The notes: a model not told the origin generated them from the letters alone. Numbered from the stretch's first letter, positions 45,701 through 58,286 are shown. The stretch is 64,000 nucleotides of DNA from Durusdinium trenchii (GCA_963970005.1 CAXAMN010021112.1:956613-1020612); one strand, 5' to 3'. Numbers and translations: made by a program.

Positions 45701-46434
45701 GAACCTGGCATGGAGGCTTCCTGCAGAATCCATGGGAATCCCGGCATGGGGAGTTCCAGACGTCGGATCTGAGGCCCCCCGGCGGCTGTTCTCGTAGCCA
45801 GGCAAAAAACCTTGAAGCCAGGATAAACCAGGACAGTTTTTTGCCAGAAGGACGAGTGTGTTGTTCGGGCTTCCCCAACAAACGAGTGTTTTGTTAGACA
45901 ACTCCAGAGTTGACAAAAAGACTCCCCAAGACTAGGTCTCTCATGTCATGCCCTGCTGACCGTGACTTCGAGGAACCCCACTGGTTCAAAAAACCACGGT
46001 CGCATCCCAGCAAGACCAGGAAGAGGTCATATCATCAATTACCATCATGTGAAGAGAAGTCAAGTTCTTGATGCTCTTCACATCACAATAAGTCGGAGTT
46101 CAATCGCTGTTCTCATATGGTTTCTTCTCATCGGGTTGGATGTTTGCGTAGAGGTCGTCGGAGTTAGCCACATGAAGATATGTGGCTCTATCACGAACAC
46201 CTGAAAACCTTTGTGATGCGGGAAAGCGAAGCTGAATCTGGTGAAAGAGTCACTGGGCTAGTTGCCCTCAACCGCCCAAGACAGAAGTCAATTTGTAAGA
46301 CTTGAGGGTTAAATACAGGAAACATGGGCGGAGAAAAGGATAGAACAGGACCCTAAATAACTAAAATAAGCAGTAACACCAAAGTCCACCTGGAACCATA
46401 CACGAGAGGATGAATTGTACTCTTGCTGGAATAG

Positions 46435-46496
46435 TCATGGAAGTGGAAATTGTCCCTTGGAGGACCCTTATGAAGAGGTGTTTTCCACTTCCATGA
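46435..46496. repeat. 62-bp hairpin with 14-bp perfect terminal inverted repeats
   Basis: TCATGGAAGTGGAA (46435-46448) and TTCCACTTCCATGA (46483-46496) are exact reverse complements. One arm sequence also occurs at 723-737 and, inverted, at 2239-2252, where 42-44 bp blocks match each other. A related block is at 47221-47260. Confidence 0.75.
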
Positions 46497-48960
46497 ATAT
46501 TTCAAGAGTATTGTCTGTCATCAACTCCACTCCACCCAATCATCCGTGAGCAGCCTTTTCCCCATTGCCGCAAAACAACCACCGGTCAACAGGAGAGGTG
46601 AAAAAACGTAGCAACTTGTGATCAACATTGGATGGCTACCACGACCTTCAGTCCGTGACCAACCTCGAGATCCCAGGATTTTCGGTCAGCAACAGGCCTG
46701 TGGGTCACTTCTTAAAGACTCCAGTTTGAGGTGGTCCAGGTACCCAAGTGCCAAGTGCCATATTCTCGAGCCAGATCTGCTTGCCGCAAGCAGAACATAT
46801 CCAACAGATGATATTCTTGGAACCCATTATCGGTTCCATGAGCCACATTGACAATCCAACAGTTTTGCTGTTCTCTAGCACTAGCACTCCGACAACCTTC
46901 CGCGACTTACCACCTAGCTAGTTGGCCTAGTTCTTGAACCTTGAAACAACTTTCCACTGCGCAACTCTCCCAGTCCACCTGGCAATCCGTGCATCTGCGC
47001 TCTCCGGAGTTTCCACCTCTGGTGAAATCCACCACAGGGGCGGTAGTGGGGCGGGCGGAGGAGCCTCACTGCTCCCCGAAGACGACGGTGTTTTTGTGTT
47101 TTCGACGCCCAGATTTGGTCGAGCAATGCTTTGGATTGGCTGTCCAGGAGCCGGTAAACAAATCAAATACACTCCCGAAAACTAACATAGACCCTGACGT
47201 CCTGGCCCCCTCAAAGAGTGTTTTCCTCTACCAACCAGTGGTGTACTCAGGGTCCATGTTAGTCTCGTCTTCCAGGGTGCATCATCCCCATGCCAGGGGA
47301 TTCACCCAGTTTTGGACAAATATACTCAGCTCCGATCAGGAAAACCAAGGATGGATCAATTTGTTGGGTTTTTGCATGGTTTTCCTTCACAAGGTGGTCG
47401 ACAGGCGGAAGGTTTTGGCCCGTGTCGGTTCCCACGATGATGGAATGACATGCAGCTGACGCTTGTGCCTGTCTGATCACCTTGAACCTCTGGGTATGTG
47501 AATATTGCTCACACACACAAAGGTTATTCTTGAGTATGTCCAAAGCAGCACGAGGCTGTTTCAAACAACATGCAACATGTTTCCAACAAACTGAAATCTC
47601 ATGGTGGGGCTGGGAAACCACACTCTAGACAAAAGATACCCCAAACACAAACAGAGGAGCTGGGGATAGGTGGAACATTCTGTGAGCTACAGTACACTCC
47701 CAGCCTACTCGTTTTTCCCGCGCATCCACGAAGTCCTCACCAGTGGTGTTTCCATGTACTTCTTCAGCAAGGAATTGAGCTACGGCCATTTCATCTGGTA
47801 TACAGAAACTCCCTCATCCTGGAGTTACCAGTATACTGGATGGTCGTACTTCACCAGAGTGCACGATGTTGCCATCCATAGCTGGGGTGCTAGGCTATAG
47901 CTGAATGGCTCCCTTTCTGTTGGGGATTTCTCCGATTTCGCCGAAGGCGAGTCCATCTGGCGGGCCTTCCCCGGTCCAAGCAGCGTGTCTGCACCAGGAG
48001 GGACCTCGTGCGATGGAAATGGCCAAAAAAACAACGGAGACGAGGGTACTCTGAAAAGTGTAGAATTCCAACCTTGAATCAACTTGGATCGTTTTCTCAA
48101 GTTGGTGCGGATATCATCCAAAGGTATTATATGTGTTGAGTCAGTCTGACGGACGATGGGACGATGCTGTGCTGGAAGACTGGTGAAACTGCAGATGGAT
48201 TGGCACCAGCATCACTGTGGCACTATGAACATCCTATCATAGACACTCAATCCACAAAGAACAAGGAGCAGGGAGCCTTGCTATCTTCCCAAGACAAAGA
48301 CCTACACTGTTGGATTACCAGCAAAGCATCACATCTCCCGGGCGCAGTTGATTCCTGTAACACATCCAATACATCCCCGATCTAAACCACTCGTCCTCTT
48401 GTGCTCCATTGCAGCCCCACTCCACCGACATCTGCAGCCCCAGTGCATTGGCAAAGTCCACGTGTGGGAACACAGTAAGCAGCTCCTGTGCTGTTGAGGT
48501 CGTAGAAATCAACACCATGGCTGGTGCAACAAGTTACACTTGGCCACCAAACCAACTGGAAGGCACTGATTCGGATGATATTATATAAGTTGAGATAAAT
48601 CCTCTGCCAAGTTTAGGTTCCCCACCAACTTGCACATGTGGGAGGCTTGGTATCCAGAGTTTTTGAGGGCGCCAGCAACAAGCAGCTCAGGAGAACTTTT
48701 ATGGCTTGTTGGATTCCCACCAAACCATGTCAACATATATGCCCCTGGCCTCCTGGCAAGGTGGTTAAGGGTGGGTTTTTCAAATGTTCATCCATGTTCT
48801 CAAACATTGAGATCTTCAACGGTGTTTCCATGTCGTTCCGCCTCTGCGTTGCCAACCTACGTACGTGTCGCGCCAGGTCGTAGGGTAGACTAGCTAGGCA
48901 CCGGTTCAGAACTCCACCTGTTCATGTCTAGTCTCATGGGGTGTCTCCCAATCCCTGCAG

Positions 48961-49110
48961 GTGATCGAAGCCTGTGGCTTTCTGCATCGTGACTCGGTCT
49001 ATCCGTGCGCTGACGCGCTCCGCTCTCGCCCGCAGAAAGGACGCGCCTCCGGCGCCCGGCGCGAGTCGCAGGGCTGGAACTGCTTCCCACAGAACTCCCT
49101 CAGGGCCTGA
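48961..49110 (+). CDS. possible terminal exon, unknown
   Basis: It starts directly after CAATCCCTGCAG and runs 49 codons to TGA at 49108-49110. It reads VIEACGFLHRDSVYPCADAL, then RSRPQKGRASGARRESQGWN and CFPQNSLRA. Strong G/C third-base bias for most of its length; no GT donor before the stop. The opposite strand is also open but with poorer bias. Function not recognised. Confidence 0.48.
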   Translation: MIEACGFLHRDSVYPCADALRSRPQKGRASGARRESQGWNCFPQNSLRA

Positions 49111-50027
49111 GACAACGAGACACTTCTCTCTTCGGATCCGCCGTTCAGAACAGACCGCATCGATCTATCGAAATCTATACCTACCTACCTACCTAGCCAG
49201 CCATCCATATACATGGACACCACGATCTGGCTGCAAGCATTTCAAAAACAGGAGAAATGGTAGTTGGATGATGTTGGATGTAGTTGGAAACAGCATGGAC
49301 TGACAAAAAACAACACTTTTTTGGTGAGAAGAGCTGCTCAGAAACCACCTGTGGTCGGGTCAGGTCAGGCAGCCTGGGCAGGAGGGGTCCTGCAGCATGG
49401 ACTTCAACGCATGGACTTGTGTGCCCGTAGTTCACTGCAACGAGTCCACAAGTCGCGCTAGACACCCCCAAACCCGCCTCCAAGGCCACCAAAGGAGGGC
49501 CACCAGGTGTATCGCAACCAAAGATCTCGGCAGATGCCGTTACGGTGCGTTCCAAGAAGCACGGCCTGGTGCCTACAGATCCTCAGGAGCAATGCTCAAC
49601 CAAGACTGGGCTGTTACCAATTCGCAACGTGTGAAAACCAGGTAATTACTTATAGTGATGGTTAGTCATGGTTGGTTTACTTAGTGAGGGTTTACTTGCC
49701 ATTCTGTTAGTCATGGTTGGTCCATACCGTACTTACTGCCCGAATTGAGAACAACCTATCCGGATTCGGATCCCCATTCATGACAACGTGCACCCACACG
49801 TGAAACCAACACATACAAATACACAAACCCTCAATTCAACATGCACGAACATCGACAGTTCCGAGCTAGTCTTCCAACAGTCTTCGAACACATCCCCAGG
49901 TAGTTAGAGTTGTAAACACAAAGAACCGGCATGGGACACATACAAACACCATGATCATCCTCACGCACTCTTCAATTCCCGGAGCTGAAATCCAACCCCC
50001 CATGACAACCTCCGGAACCTCGGTACT

Positions 50028-50117
50028 TCATCCGTCCCGAGCCGTTCCCAGTATGCGAGCTACAGCGGTGGCAGTCTGTAGGGCTCGAGTGAGGGGGGAA
50101 GCCACCACCAGATCCAC
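50028..50117 (-). CDS. histidine phosphatase exon (SPLTRALQTA motif)
   Basis: On the - strand, after CCGTGGTCAG, the exon reads VDLVVASPLTRALQTATAVA, then RILGTARDG and TGA (50028-50030). 'vDlVvaSPLtRAlQTA' is the hallmark second motif of the histidine phosphatase / phosphoglycerate-mutase-like superfamily, which removes phosphate through a phosphohistidine. The frame ends 13 residues after the motif, so the second catalytic histidine (usually in SHG/GHG) is absent; the gene is truncated here or continues through an unseen non-canonical splice. Confidence 0.6.
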   Translation of the reverse strand: MDLVVASPLTRALQTATAVARILGTARDG

Positions 50118-50260
50118 CTGACCACGGTCGCGACCAACGAAATCGACGCCTCTCGATCGTCTGTCTCTCCAGGTGGTGACGAACCGGAAGGATCCTCTTG
50201 TCGTCATGGACCATGTAGTCACAAACATGTAGTTTGTGGACCCCTCTCTCTAAGACATAC

Positions 50261-50292
50261 CGAGAGTCGCTGGCTGAAGGCGTGGAACCCCA
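50261..50292 (-). CDS. possible preceding exon of the histidine phosphatase
   Basis: - strand, 32 nt, between CCGCACCAG and the donor GTATGT. It reads GFHAFSQRLS in phase 0 at its 3' end, which joins in frame to VDLVVASPL of the 50028-50117 exon across a 143-base intron. The short size makes this tentative. Confidence 0.38.
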
Positions 50293-50638
50293 CTGGTGCG
50301 GAAGATTCGGGCTTCGCATTGCTCAAGTTCGCTACAAATCCTTCTGTCCGCCACATGGACGCAATTAATCAATCGAACACAATATAATCGAAGTATTGGG
50401 TGATTGATAGGGTGAAACAAATGGTGTAGGACTTTGCCCATCAGTTTCAACAGTATCGTAAAGGCTATCCAAGCTTCTAGGGCCTGAATGTCACCTTCAT
50501 CAGGGTTCTCCAAGAAAGGCCGTCAATAAAGGACACTGGAACGTACAAACCTTCAGCCTCCCCCAAGATTTGACACAAACCAGGAAAATCCAGGAAAACG
50601 ACATCTGAGCAAAAATATCAAGAATCAAGAATCAAGAG

Positions 50639-51075
50639 GTGTCTTGCACAGCAATGCTCAGGCGACCTGAACCCAGACTGTCTGAGACAGTCTATGGATG
50701 TTTCGGGGTCACACTGGATTCCCACAACGACGAAGGGTTTCCATCTCCTTCCTGTCGCAAGCTCGCTGAATGTTGGTGCCGGTTGAGGGTACTGACTCCT
50801 CATTTGGGGCATGAGAACTTGAGATGGATGGACGATGATGGACGCGTGGAAGGCACCTCGTTGGACCCAGATCTCTCAGATCTCATTGAGACTCCCGCGA
50901 CCTCGCCTTGGGAGCTTTCATGCGCATCTCTTGTGCCTCGGACCGGTTCGCATCCGGTTCGGTCGTGGTCTTTCGAGCGGGAGATCCCAGACCGACTGGG
51001 CACGACCTGCGCGGTGGACCGGGTAAAGGCCACGACGGTCACAGGGGCGGCCTTTTCCAACTGCTATGATTGGAG
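50639..51075 (+). CDS. possible exon, unknown protein
   Basis: The open frame from 50639 carries protein-like sequence to a GTATTT donor at 51076. It includes LRWMDDDGRVEGTSLDPDLS, then DLIETPATSPWELSCASLVP and TTCAVDRVKATTVTGAAFSN. The 3' 250 bases have the best codon bias. The opposite strand is also open and biased over the same interval, so strand is not certain. No family recognised. Confidence 0.38.
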
Positions 51076-51514
51076 GTATTTTTTTGTCGTGCTTTCAGAG
51101 CTGGGTGACAGCTGATCCATGGGTGGATCTTTCCAGCCACGAAAATGGCCTAGCTTTGTTGTGATGCATGTGGCGGCCGTGTTGCTCAAGTAGAGGGAGA
51201 ACTGAAAGGCATAATTGGAGTACTTACAATTATTATCTAATGTATATACTTATTCAAACATTCAATCATTGGAGTATTAACACTTACTTACAATAATTGC
51301 AATACTTCAATGATTCAATCCTCTTCAATCTTTTCCCCTCTTTTTGCAGTCCGGTCCTTTGGCTGTCGGGTTTATGATGGTTTATGGCTCCGTAGGACGT
51401 CCTGAGTAATCCTGACATCCTTAACGGCTTCGTAGGACAAACCAAGAGGACTCGACAACCCCCGAGACTGTCTGGGTCTTCGTCAGCCGTCCGCAGCTCC
51501 GGATCGCTCCAGGC

Positions 51515-51907
51515 ATGCATCCATCCGCGGTCCATCGCCGCTCGATTCATCCATGCCGCGTCCTCCTGGTCCTCGTCCTCCACGCATCCTCGTCACGTTC
51601 GCTCACCGCTCGTCCTCCGGCAGACCGCGCCTGGGACAAGCCTTTCTCGGAGAGCGGTGAGTCCAAGTATTTCATATCCTCGAAAAAGAAGCGAGATGCG
51701 ACGTGGTCGGCGAGTCGGCGCGGTTTTGAAACCGGAATGTTGGGACAGTCCTTAGGACATCATCTGACACCACCGTGGAAGTGGACGGGAAACATGGTCC
51801 CCGAGTTCGGACCAGTTTCATCCGAAGACCAAGCAGTGCTTGGTGTCATCCACGATGATTATTGCAGACATTTCGGGGAGTGTATTTCTTCAAATCGTTC
51901 ATTTTAG
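51515..51907 (+). CDS. possible single-exon secreted-type protein
   Basis: 130 codons. The start MHPSAVHRRSIHP is followed by CRVLLVLVLHASSSRSLTA, a good signal-peptide-like hydrophobic core with small residues at the end. The body includes KRDATWSASRRGFETGM and VIHDDYCRHFGECISS. A GTGAGT at 51658 could instead be a donor after the first 48 codons. The antisense frame across 51.4-51.58 kb is equally well biased (WSDPELRTADEDPDSLGG), so strand remains ambiguous. Confidence 0.3.
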   Translation: MHPSAVHRRSIHPCRVLLVLVLHASSSRSLTARPPADRAWDKPFSESGESKYFISSKKKRDATWSASRRGFETGMLGQSLGHHLTPPWKWTGNMVPEFGPVSSEDQAVLGVIHDDYCRHFGECISSNRSF

Positions 51908-54472
51908 ATCATGGAAAAGAGGATTGTCATCGGTTCCGATGACTGTGTGGAGGCCGTCCTTGGTCTTCCTTGTTCTCCTGTGCATCCTGATATCTGATAA
52001 GCTATCTGATATCCAGTCCTTTAGCCCCAGCAAGCTACAGGAAACAAAGCATCGGCATTGTTGATGGATGGTAGTACCGTCCCAGGGTCGTCCTTCTTCG
52101 CGACGCTTTTTGATGTCACCAACAGCTAACAGGTTGATCCTGCACAGGATGCACCCACCCACAGTAAAATCGTCACCAACAGCCAAAGTTTCTTAAACGC
52201 CGTAAAGGCGTACGTTATGCTCAGCAAACAGGGCCATGTATATTGGAACAGCAAGATCAGGAAACATGTCTTCCAGGGTGTCAAGTTGACACTGGTGAAA
52301 CATCCTTATAGTTCATGATCCGGCCCAAACTCAGTTGCCATGACACCACGTACATCGCACGAGTGTTGAATGTACATCGCATGTGTGACACCACATGTCA
52401 ATAGTTTTGGGATGTACTTCCCACCAAACATTTGGATAGCATTTGTAACTCCCCAAAATCCCAATGGTGTCACACATATAATATCATATAATTACATACA
52501 TACATTATGAATACATTAATTCAGTGTGTCTTTTTCAAGAACGTGATGACACCTGCCAGCATTGACCATGCAGCTTCCGCAAACTAAGGTCAGCTCCATT
52601 CGCACGGCCTTCTTGCGTGGGTCATCCTGGGCCGCGACTGATGGTTTCTTTCAATGATCGTCGACGGAGAGGTGTGAGATCTAAAGATACTTTCCCGTTC
52701 GGGCTCCAAATACATCCCTTTCGAAGGCCTGGAGGGTCTAACATGGTCTAACCATCTATCTTCTGAGAAGGTACTTCGATGACGTACTTTAGACATTTCG
52801 ACCGCATGCTGCTTAGCCCCCGACTTCTGGACCTTCACCATGGACCTTCACCACCTTTCGCCCTTCAAGAACTTGAGGAGGTGTCCCAATGCATGTTTGG
52901 TGGCAGCACCTCATCCCATCCATACAGCCGACCTTAGATAGCTTCTAGGTTGAGCGTATTCCCATTCTAATTCCTGTTCAACTGAAGATTGAGAAACCTC
53001 AATGGTTTTTTACGGTCAAGACGGTCAAGACGTCAAGACTCGAGCCGCGTCCAACCATGCAGGTCAGTTCTACCAACTTCCAGAACCGATGAATCAGATC
53101 AGTTCTACCAACTCATGTTCCCTGAAGCTGTGCTCCCCGGTACGTGAGCGAAAAGGCGCTCCCAAAAAACATGTCTGCCCAGAGAGTCCTTGGGGAAAAC
53201 TCGTCCAGCAGCATTGACCAAGGCCTGACCGGATGGTGCCCAGCAGGCAGCGAAGTGCAGCGAAGAGCAACGATCCGCTGGGTGGGCTGGGCTCGATTCG
53301 CGTCTACAGTAGGTCTTCGAACATCGGGTCCTCACCAGGAAGTACAGTAGATTGAGAGTAGATGGCACAAGTTGAAGGTCCGTGGTGCAACAATTGGAAC
53401 CCCATCTGTCTAAGTCAGGTGCGCCATCGAAGCTCTGAAACCAACTGTAGGACTTTCGACGAAAGGATCCAAGTTGATCATGCTTGATCACATGCGACAG
53501 CTGCGACAGCCATGGCGACGACCCGGGACCTCGGAGTGTCGAATGAAGTAGACCCATTTAAAGCCTCAGCAGGGAAGTCTTGCAGGAACCTACAAGACTT
53601 GGTGGTTTCAACTCAGTCTTAAGAGCTGGGTTGATGTGGTTGATTGGATTGGGACAAACGGATAAACCATCCTAGGTTAAAGTTTAGTTATCCACATTTT
53701 AAGTGTATTATATATACAGTATATATTAATTAATACATATATATATATGTATTCATCTGACTTCTTTTGAAAACACAGTAAGTCTTTCATCATGTTCACT
53801 TCCAGCTTGGCAAGCACTGCGCGACCAGTGCGCGGAATGGGAAAGTGATGCGAACGTTCTGGGCGAACGTAATCTTTTGCACAGATATGGTGTGCAGCAT
53901 GACCGAGGGCACATCGGGACAAGCACATTGAACACAAGAATAAGTTCCCTTCCTTCATCTGAGAGACTCTTGGTGTGCAAGTGTCGGCATTTGAGAGCTT
54001 CAGGCCATGTCCATGTCCACTTGTGGCTTGTTCGCCAACTGTTCGTTCTCAGCAACACCTTTTGGTCCACACAGTTGTCGGCATCAAAGCAGCCGCGCAA
54101 CATGGTGAACGGTGAAGTATCGGTTGCTTCATCGAATGGGAGTTGCCTTGCTCATCAAGGGTTGTCCTTGCTTGATTTTTTTCACACAACAAACACATAC
54201 ACGACATAAACATACAAAACAAACACAATAAACGCAAACGCATGAGATTGCTGCCTAAAGCCGACGGGAACTGGGCTTCTCCTGTGTCCCTTTCAAGTAT
54301 GCAAGACTGCCCTCCATGACAAACCAAGAGACCACGCGTGCTTTGGACACCGTGCTGTTTTTCGCTGTTTTTGAAGAGACTCTAACACATATCACATACT
54401 CGTTCAAGAGAAGTGCCACATCATGTGGCTTGTTGAAAGCCCTTATCTTGCCCATCCTGGAAATCACCGGGC

Positions 54473-54736
54473 TTGCTAGTGTACACATATCAATTTTTCT
54501 CTATCTACAGTGTCTTCTTGCTGATGCCTTCCTTCAACTTCACCTGGCGACTCATCCTTTTCCCATCGTTCTCTACGTCGACACGCACCGTCCACCAGTG
54601 TATCAACATCCCAGATGTGATCACCACTGGCGGTCACCTTCAGATGTCCTTCTTCAGTGGAACCTGGAAGGCCATTGGCCCCCTTCCGATGATGAAACAG
54701 GGCCTGGAAGTGCCTGGTCCATCTTCAAACGTCTGA
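54473..54736 (+). CDS. possible ORF, two overlapping biased frames
   Basis: This frame reads MPSFNFTWRLILFPSFSTST from 54522, then VHQCINIPDVITTGGHLQMS and FFSGTWKAIGPLPMMKQGLE to TGA at 54734-54736. A longer overlapping frame (54316-54876, 186 codons) shows similar codon quality (GYGEGMREGNRRLEDLFRET near its end). Only one can be real. No motif recognised. Confidence 0.25.
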   Translation: MLVYTYQFFSIYSVFLLMPSFNFTWRLILFPSFSTSTRTVHQCINIPDVITTGGHLQMSFFSGTWKAIGPLPMMKQGLEVPGPSSNV

Positions 54737-55894
54737 GGAGAGGGTATGGAGAGGGTATGCGGGAGGGCAATCGACGTTTGGAAGATCTCTTTCGAGAGAC
54801 GTGGCTCGGACGCTTTGGATTCGTGCAGAAGTCGTTGATCAACCCTGATCAACCTTCATGCCCTTCTGGATTCTGATCAACTCTGTCCAGCCTTCCACTT
54901 GTCAAACCCAACATCTCCAGAATGAGCAAAGGGCATGCTTGCTGCACGTGCGAGGACACCGAGATTCTTCAGTCGGATCAAAGGACTTTTCGAGTTGTTT
55001 CAAGAACTTCTTACTCCGCTTGCTTTGGGTGAAAAAGTCTCACACACATCTGCAGCTGAAGCATCGGCTGGAGGACCCTACGAAACCCTGTAGCGCATTC
55101 AAAACGGCAAGAACTTCAAGAAACAGTCATGGCACCGCGATAGTGGAAGAACCACATGGACACTGGCAGGGATGCCAACCCACGCCAACTTTTCAGGTTC
55201 GTTCCCAGGTGTACCTCGCCGGCGATTCGTTGTTCCGTGAGCCCAAGTGATTAGTTCACTGAACAAGAATCATATTGTCAGGCAAACTTGTGCAGTGGCG
55301 ATGGCCCGAAAACTACCATCATATAAACGGTCCCTTGTACAGGGCCTGTTTCTGGGTCCTTTTGAGCCACAGAGGTAGTGAATTAAGTCCTCACGGTTTT
55401 AGGTTGGTTGATTTCCCCAGCCCAGGGTCATAAGACATCGTAAGGAGCCCGAGAAAAACACACCAAAAGTGGCTTGGTCATGACACCCCGAATCCGCGAA
55501 GTCCTCAAACCAAACAGACTCATGGATCGGAAGTTTTCGAGAGCTTATCCGTCAACTTGGAAGCTCATACCCAGCGATTTGTAGTATGGAATCGCTAGAA
55601 TTCTGCACGGAAACTCAGCAATCTGGGCATCACAGGCTCCTATGGGAATATAGAACTATCTACTCCAAGTTGACAGGTGCTTCATTTTTATTGCAGTCCG
55701 TTAGTGCAGCTCTTTCTTTAGTCACTTGCTGTTTTGTGAGTTGTTGACCACCTCCCCTCAAGAATAGACACCATTGTATATCATTGTGTGTACAGTATCC
55801 GTATCTGCATATGTCTATGTCGAAAATGCTTGCCCAAATCATTGAAACTCAAACACATTCCAAAGCCACCCAACTCTTCGGAGAGCTCAGTTAC

Positions 55895-55984
55895 CTTCCC
55901 CTTGGTCTCCGCCCGCTTCCTCAGGGCGTCGCTCTTGCCGGGTGCTCGCGCATAGAACCCGGCGACGAAGCCTTGGAAGAAGAA
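55895..55984 (-). CDS. internal exon, aromatic and basic
   Basis: - strand, 90 nt, 30 codons, phase 0/0, between CCACTCACAG and the strong donor GTAACT. It reads FFFQGFVAGFYARAPGKSDA, then LRKRAETKGK. Every codon in the second half ends in G or C. A hydrophobic aromatic start then a basic helix might be the edge of a membrane segment. Family not recognised. Confidence 0.55.
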
Positions 55985-56898
55985 CTGTGAGTGGAAAGAC
56001 ACGTCGCCCAGTGGCCTATTTCAGGTGCATGTGACATGCATTTCAAGTTAATTTGGTTGCCACTCTCCTATGCTGAGTGCCCCATCTCGGACTCGACCCG
56101 TCCAAAGCGTGCGCGTATTTCAGGTGCATGTGAAATTATACTCCAACAAAAACCACCCTGCACCACCAATTTCCGGCCAAGGCGGCCCAAGTCATTGTAA
56201 TCTAGATCCTAGCTGATTGGCGGTTCAACTCACTTAAATATGAGTCGGGGGGGTGAAAATTCCTCACCACCCAGTGGGCCTCTTTGCTTCTTTGCCCTTT
56301 TCATCACATCGCCGCTTCAGTGGCCTCTACTTATAATGGTACATCCGGTGAAAAGAGGGGGATGAGCTGATCTTCTCCGGTTCAGCAACTCCTTGCTGAC
56401 AGGGAGACCATTGACCTCCTAAACCGTTTTTGTGTGTATTGGACTACCTTCTCTCTCACCCCGAACAGCTGGGTAGACTGGTCCATGGTCCAAACCGAAT
56501 CCAAGAAAGGTCGCGACGGGCGTCGGTGTTGTGAACGAAGGGGTCTGGGAAGTTCGCGCAACTGGGGCCGGTCTAGTGGATCGACATCGTGAGGAATCGA
56601 TCCTTTTTGGATGCAAAGATCATGAGAAGGTGAAACGAGCTACACCTTGACGAACACATGCAACATGCTTATGTGGATGGCATGGCCCATGCATGGAGAT
56701 GTGGAATGATGTGGATGGCCCCTGATATCCTGGATGCTCTTTGGGGGAGGCATTGGAGGCATTCTCGCGTTGAGTCATGTTGTAGACTCTTGATTCATAA
56801 CCCCCCCAGACCTTCTAGATTTTACAATCTATGTCTGAGACTGGGTGGGTGATCTTTTTGCAATCAAGCGTCTACATTAGCCTCTTTTCATCTTTGAC

Positions 56899-57067
56899 AT
56901 GTCAAAACCCTCCCGCCTTCACCTCCTCCTTCTGCGGCACGCGGAACCGAAGACAGGGAACGCCTGGGACAGGTCCGGTGCCTTCGTTCGCGGGTCGGAC
57001 GAAAAAAAGGATCCGCAAAGGGACGAGACCATGCGGAGAATGGTTGAAAGAAGGAGAATGGACACAG
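56899..57067 (+). CDS. probable first exon of a histidine phosphatase
   Basis: From ATG 56899 it reads MSKPSRLHLLLLRHAEPKTG, then NAWDRSGAFVRGSDEKKDPQ and RDETMRRMVERRRMDT, ending at GTTCGA (57068). 'LHLLLLRHAEP' is beta-1 plus the catalytic R-H-[GA]-E motif of the histidine phosphatase superfamily, at the N-terminus where expected. Codons are strongly G/C-ending at the start. No partner exon with SPLxRAxQTA is seen downstream on this strand; the only such exon in the window is on the opposite strand at 50 kb. Confidence 0.55.
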
Positions 57068-58080
57068 GTTCGACTCCCATCGACGTATCTCAATAAAACG
57101 AAAACGATTTTGTCTCAAGGGTTTTGTATGGTTTTGTTGCTTGCGAAAACCACCACCAGAAGGTGATATTGAAGAAGCTGTGTTCACCACTAAGCATATA
57201 GAACTAGCATAGGCTTTAGACAACCATGAAAGATGGAACACATTGGAACAGCTCCAAAAGCAAACACTGCCAACAAGGGAAACTATGCGAATGAAAAAGC
57301 ATCAGCACAAAGAGCGCCCCCCAAAGAGGAACCAAAAACAAATGAAACAGCCAAAGCAACAAGACAACAGAGCAACACAGCAACACACGATGCGAAAAAT
57401 GAGCAACCAAGAGCGACAAACGAATTAGTTTTGATCTTACAATTCAAAAATGGAAGACACATGTGAAAACAAGCGACACACACACACACATAAAGCACGC
57501 GGAAAATCATGCAACCTCAAAACAAAAGCAAACACAACAGCAAGATGTTCATGTGTTCTTCCTTCTTCATTTGCCTTTTGTTTGCTGTTTGGATTCGCAC
57601 GTTTTTTACTGTTGCCTTTTCAATTGATCTTGTTGTGTGTCTGCTTTTTCATTAACTTGTTTGCTTGTCTCAATCTGTACTATAATTCAGATTTTCAAGA
57701 GTTGCCTGGGTTTGGTGAACTCAATGCTACAGTAAACATGAGAGATCCTCTAGTGAATAGCAAAGCAATATGACTGAATCCTCCTCAAGCAGTAGAACTC
57801 GTTTGAACTCTTCAACACTACGACCATGTTCCTATTTTTCGGATTGCCATGAATTGCAAAATTTGATGATGAATCGTTACGAGCGATGGCATCGGGCAAG
57901 ATTTTTCATGGCTGGATTTCGGACAAAGCCCGCTTCTAGCCCACTTCTGAAAGGCAAGTGATGGGTTGTGACAAGCAAATGAAGTGAGACTACATCCTAT
58001 TGCATTGCAGGGGTGTGTACAGTCTATCCCAGTATGTGTGAGATAGCAGTAAATCCCTGAATCAGACTCCAAACTTTTAC

Positions 58081-58286
58081 CTTTGTACTGCCGCAGAATA
58101 CCCCAAAGGGGTTTCGACCCGAAGCTTGGTTGATCATGCACCAGGTTTTCTTTTCATAGATTCCGTCGAGGATATCCCACGATTGACCGCCCTCGTGACC
58201 TCGTTCGGGCACGTCCAACCACGATGGCCTCCAGTCGGATCGGTGTCGGCTGTCGCCATGCCGGTGGTCAGAGGGGAAGCAAAGCC
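58081..58286 (-). CDS. internal exon, unknown protein
   Basis: - strand, 206 nt, between CGCTTCAG and the donor GTAAAA. It reads LCFPSDHRHGDSRHRSDWRP, then SWLDVPERGHEGGQSWDILD and GIYEKKTWCMINQASGRNPF, GVFCGSTK. Well-balanced protein-like composition. An R-H-G-D-S occurs but without the hydrophobic strand that precedes it in histidine phosphatases, so I do not assign that family. Confidence 0.5.

Noticed and set aside
53105..53557. 150-codon - strand ORF (includes SGQALVNAAGRVFPKDSLG)
   Set aside because: Only part looks protein-like, third-base bias is weak, and no convincing splice sites bound it.
58081..58286. RHGDS read as a histidine phosphatase active site
   Set aside because: It lacks the preceding hydrophobic beta strand and the downstream LTxxGxxQA pattern.
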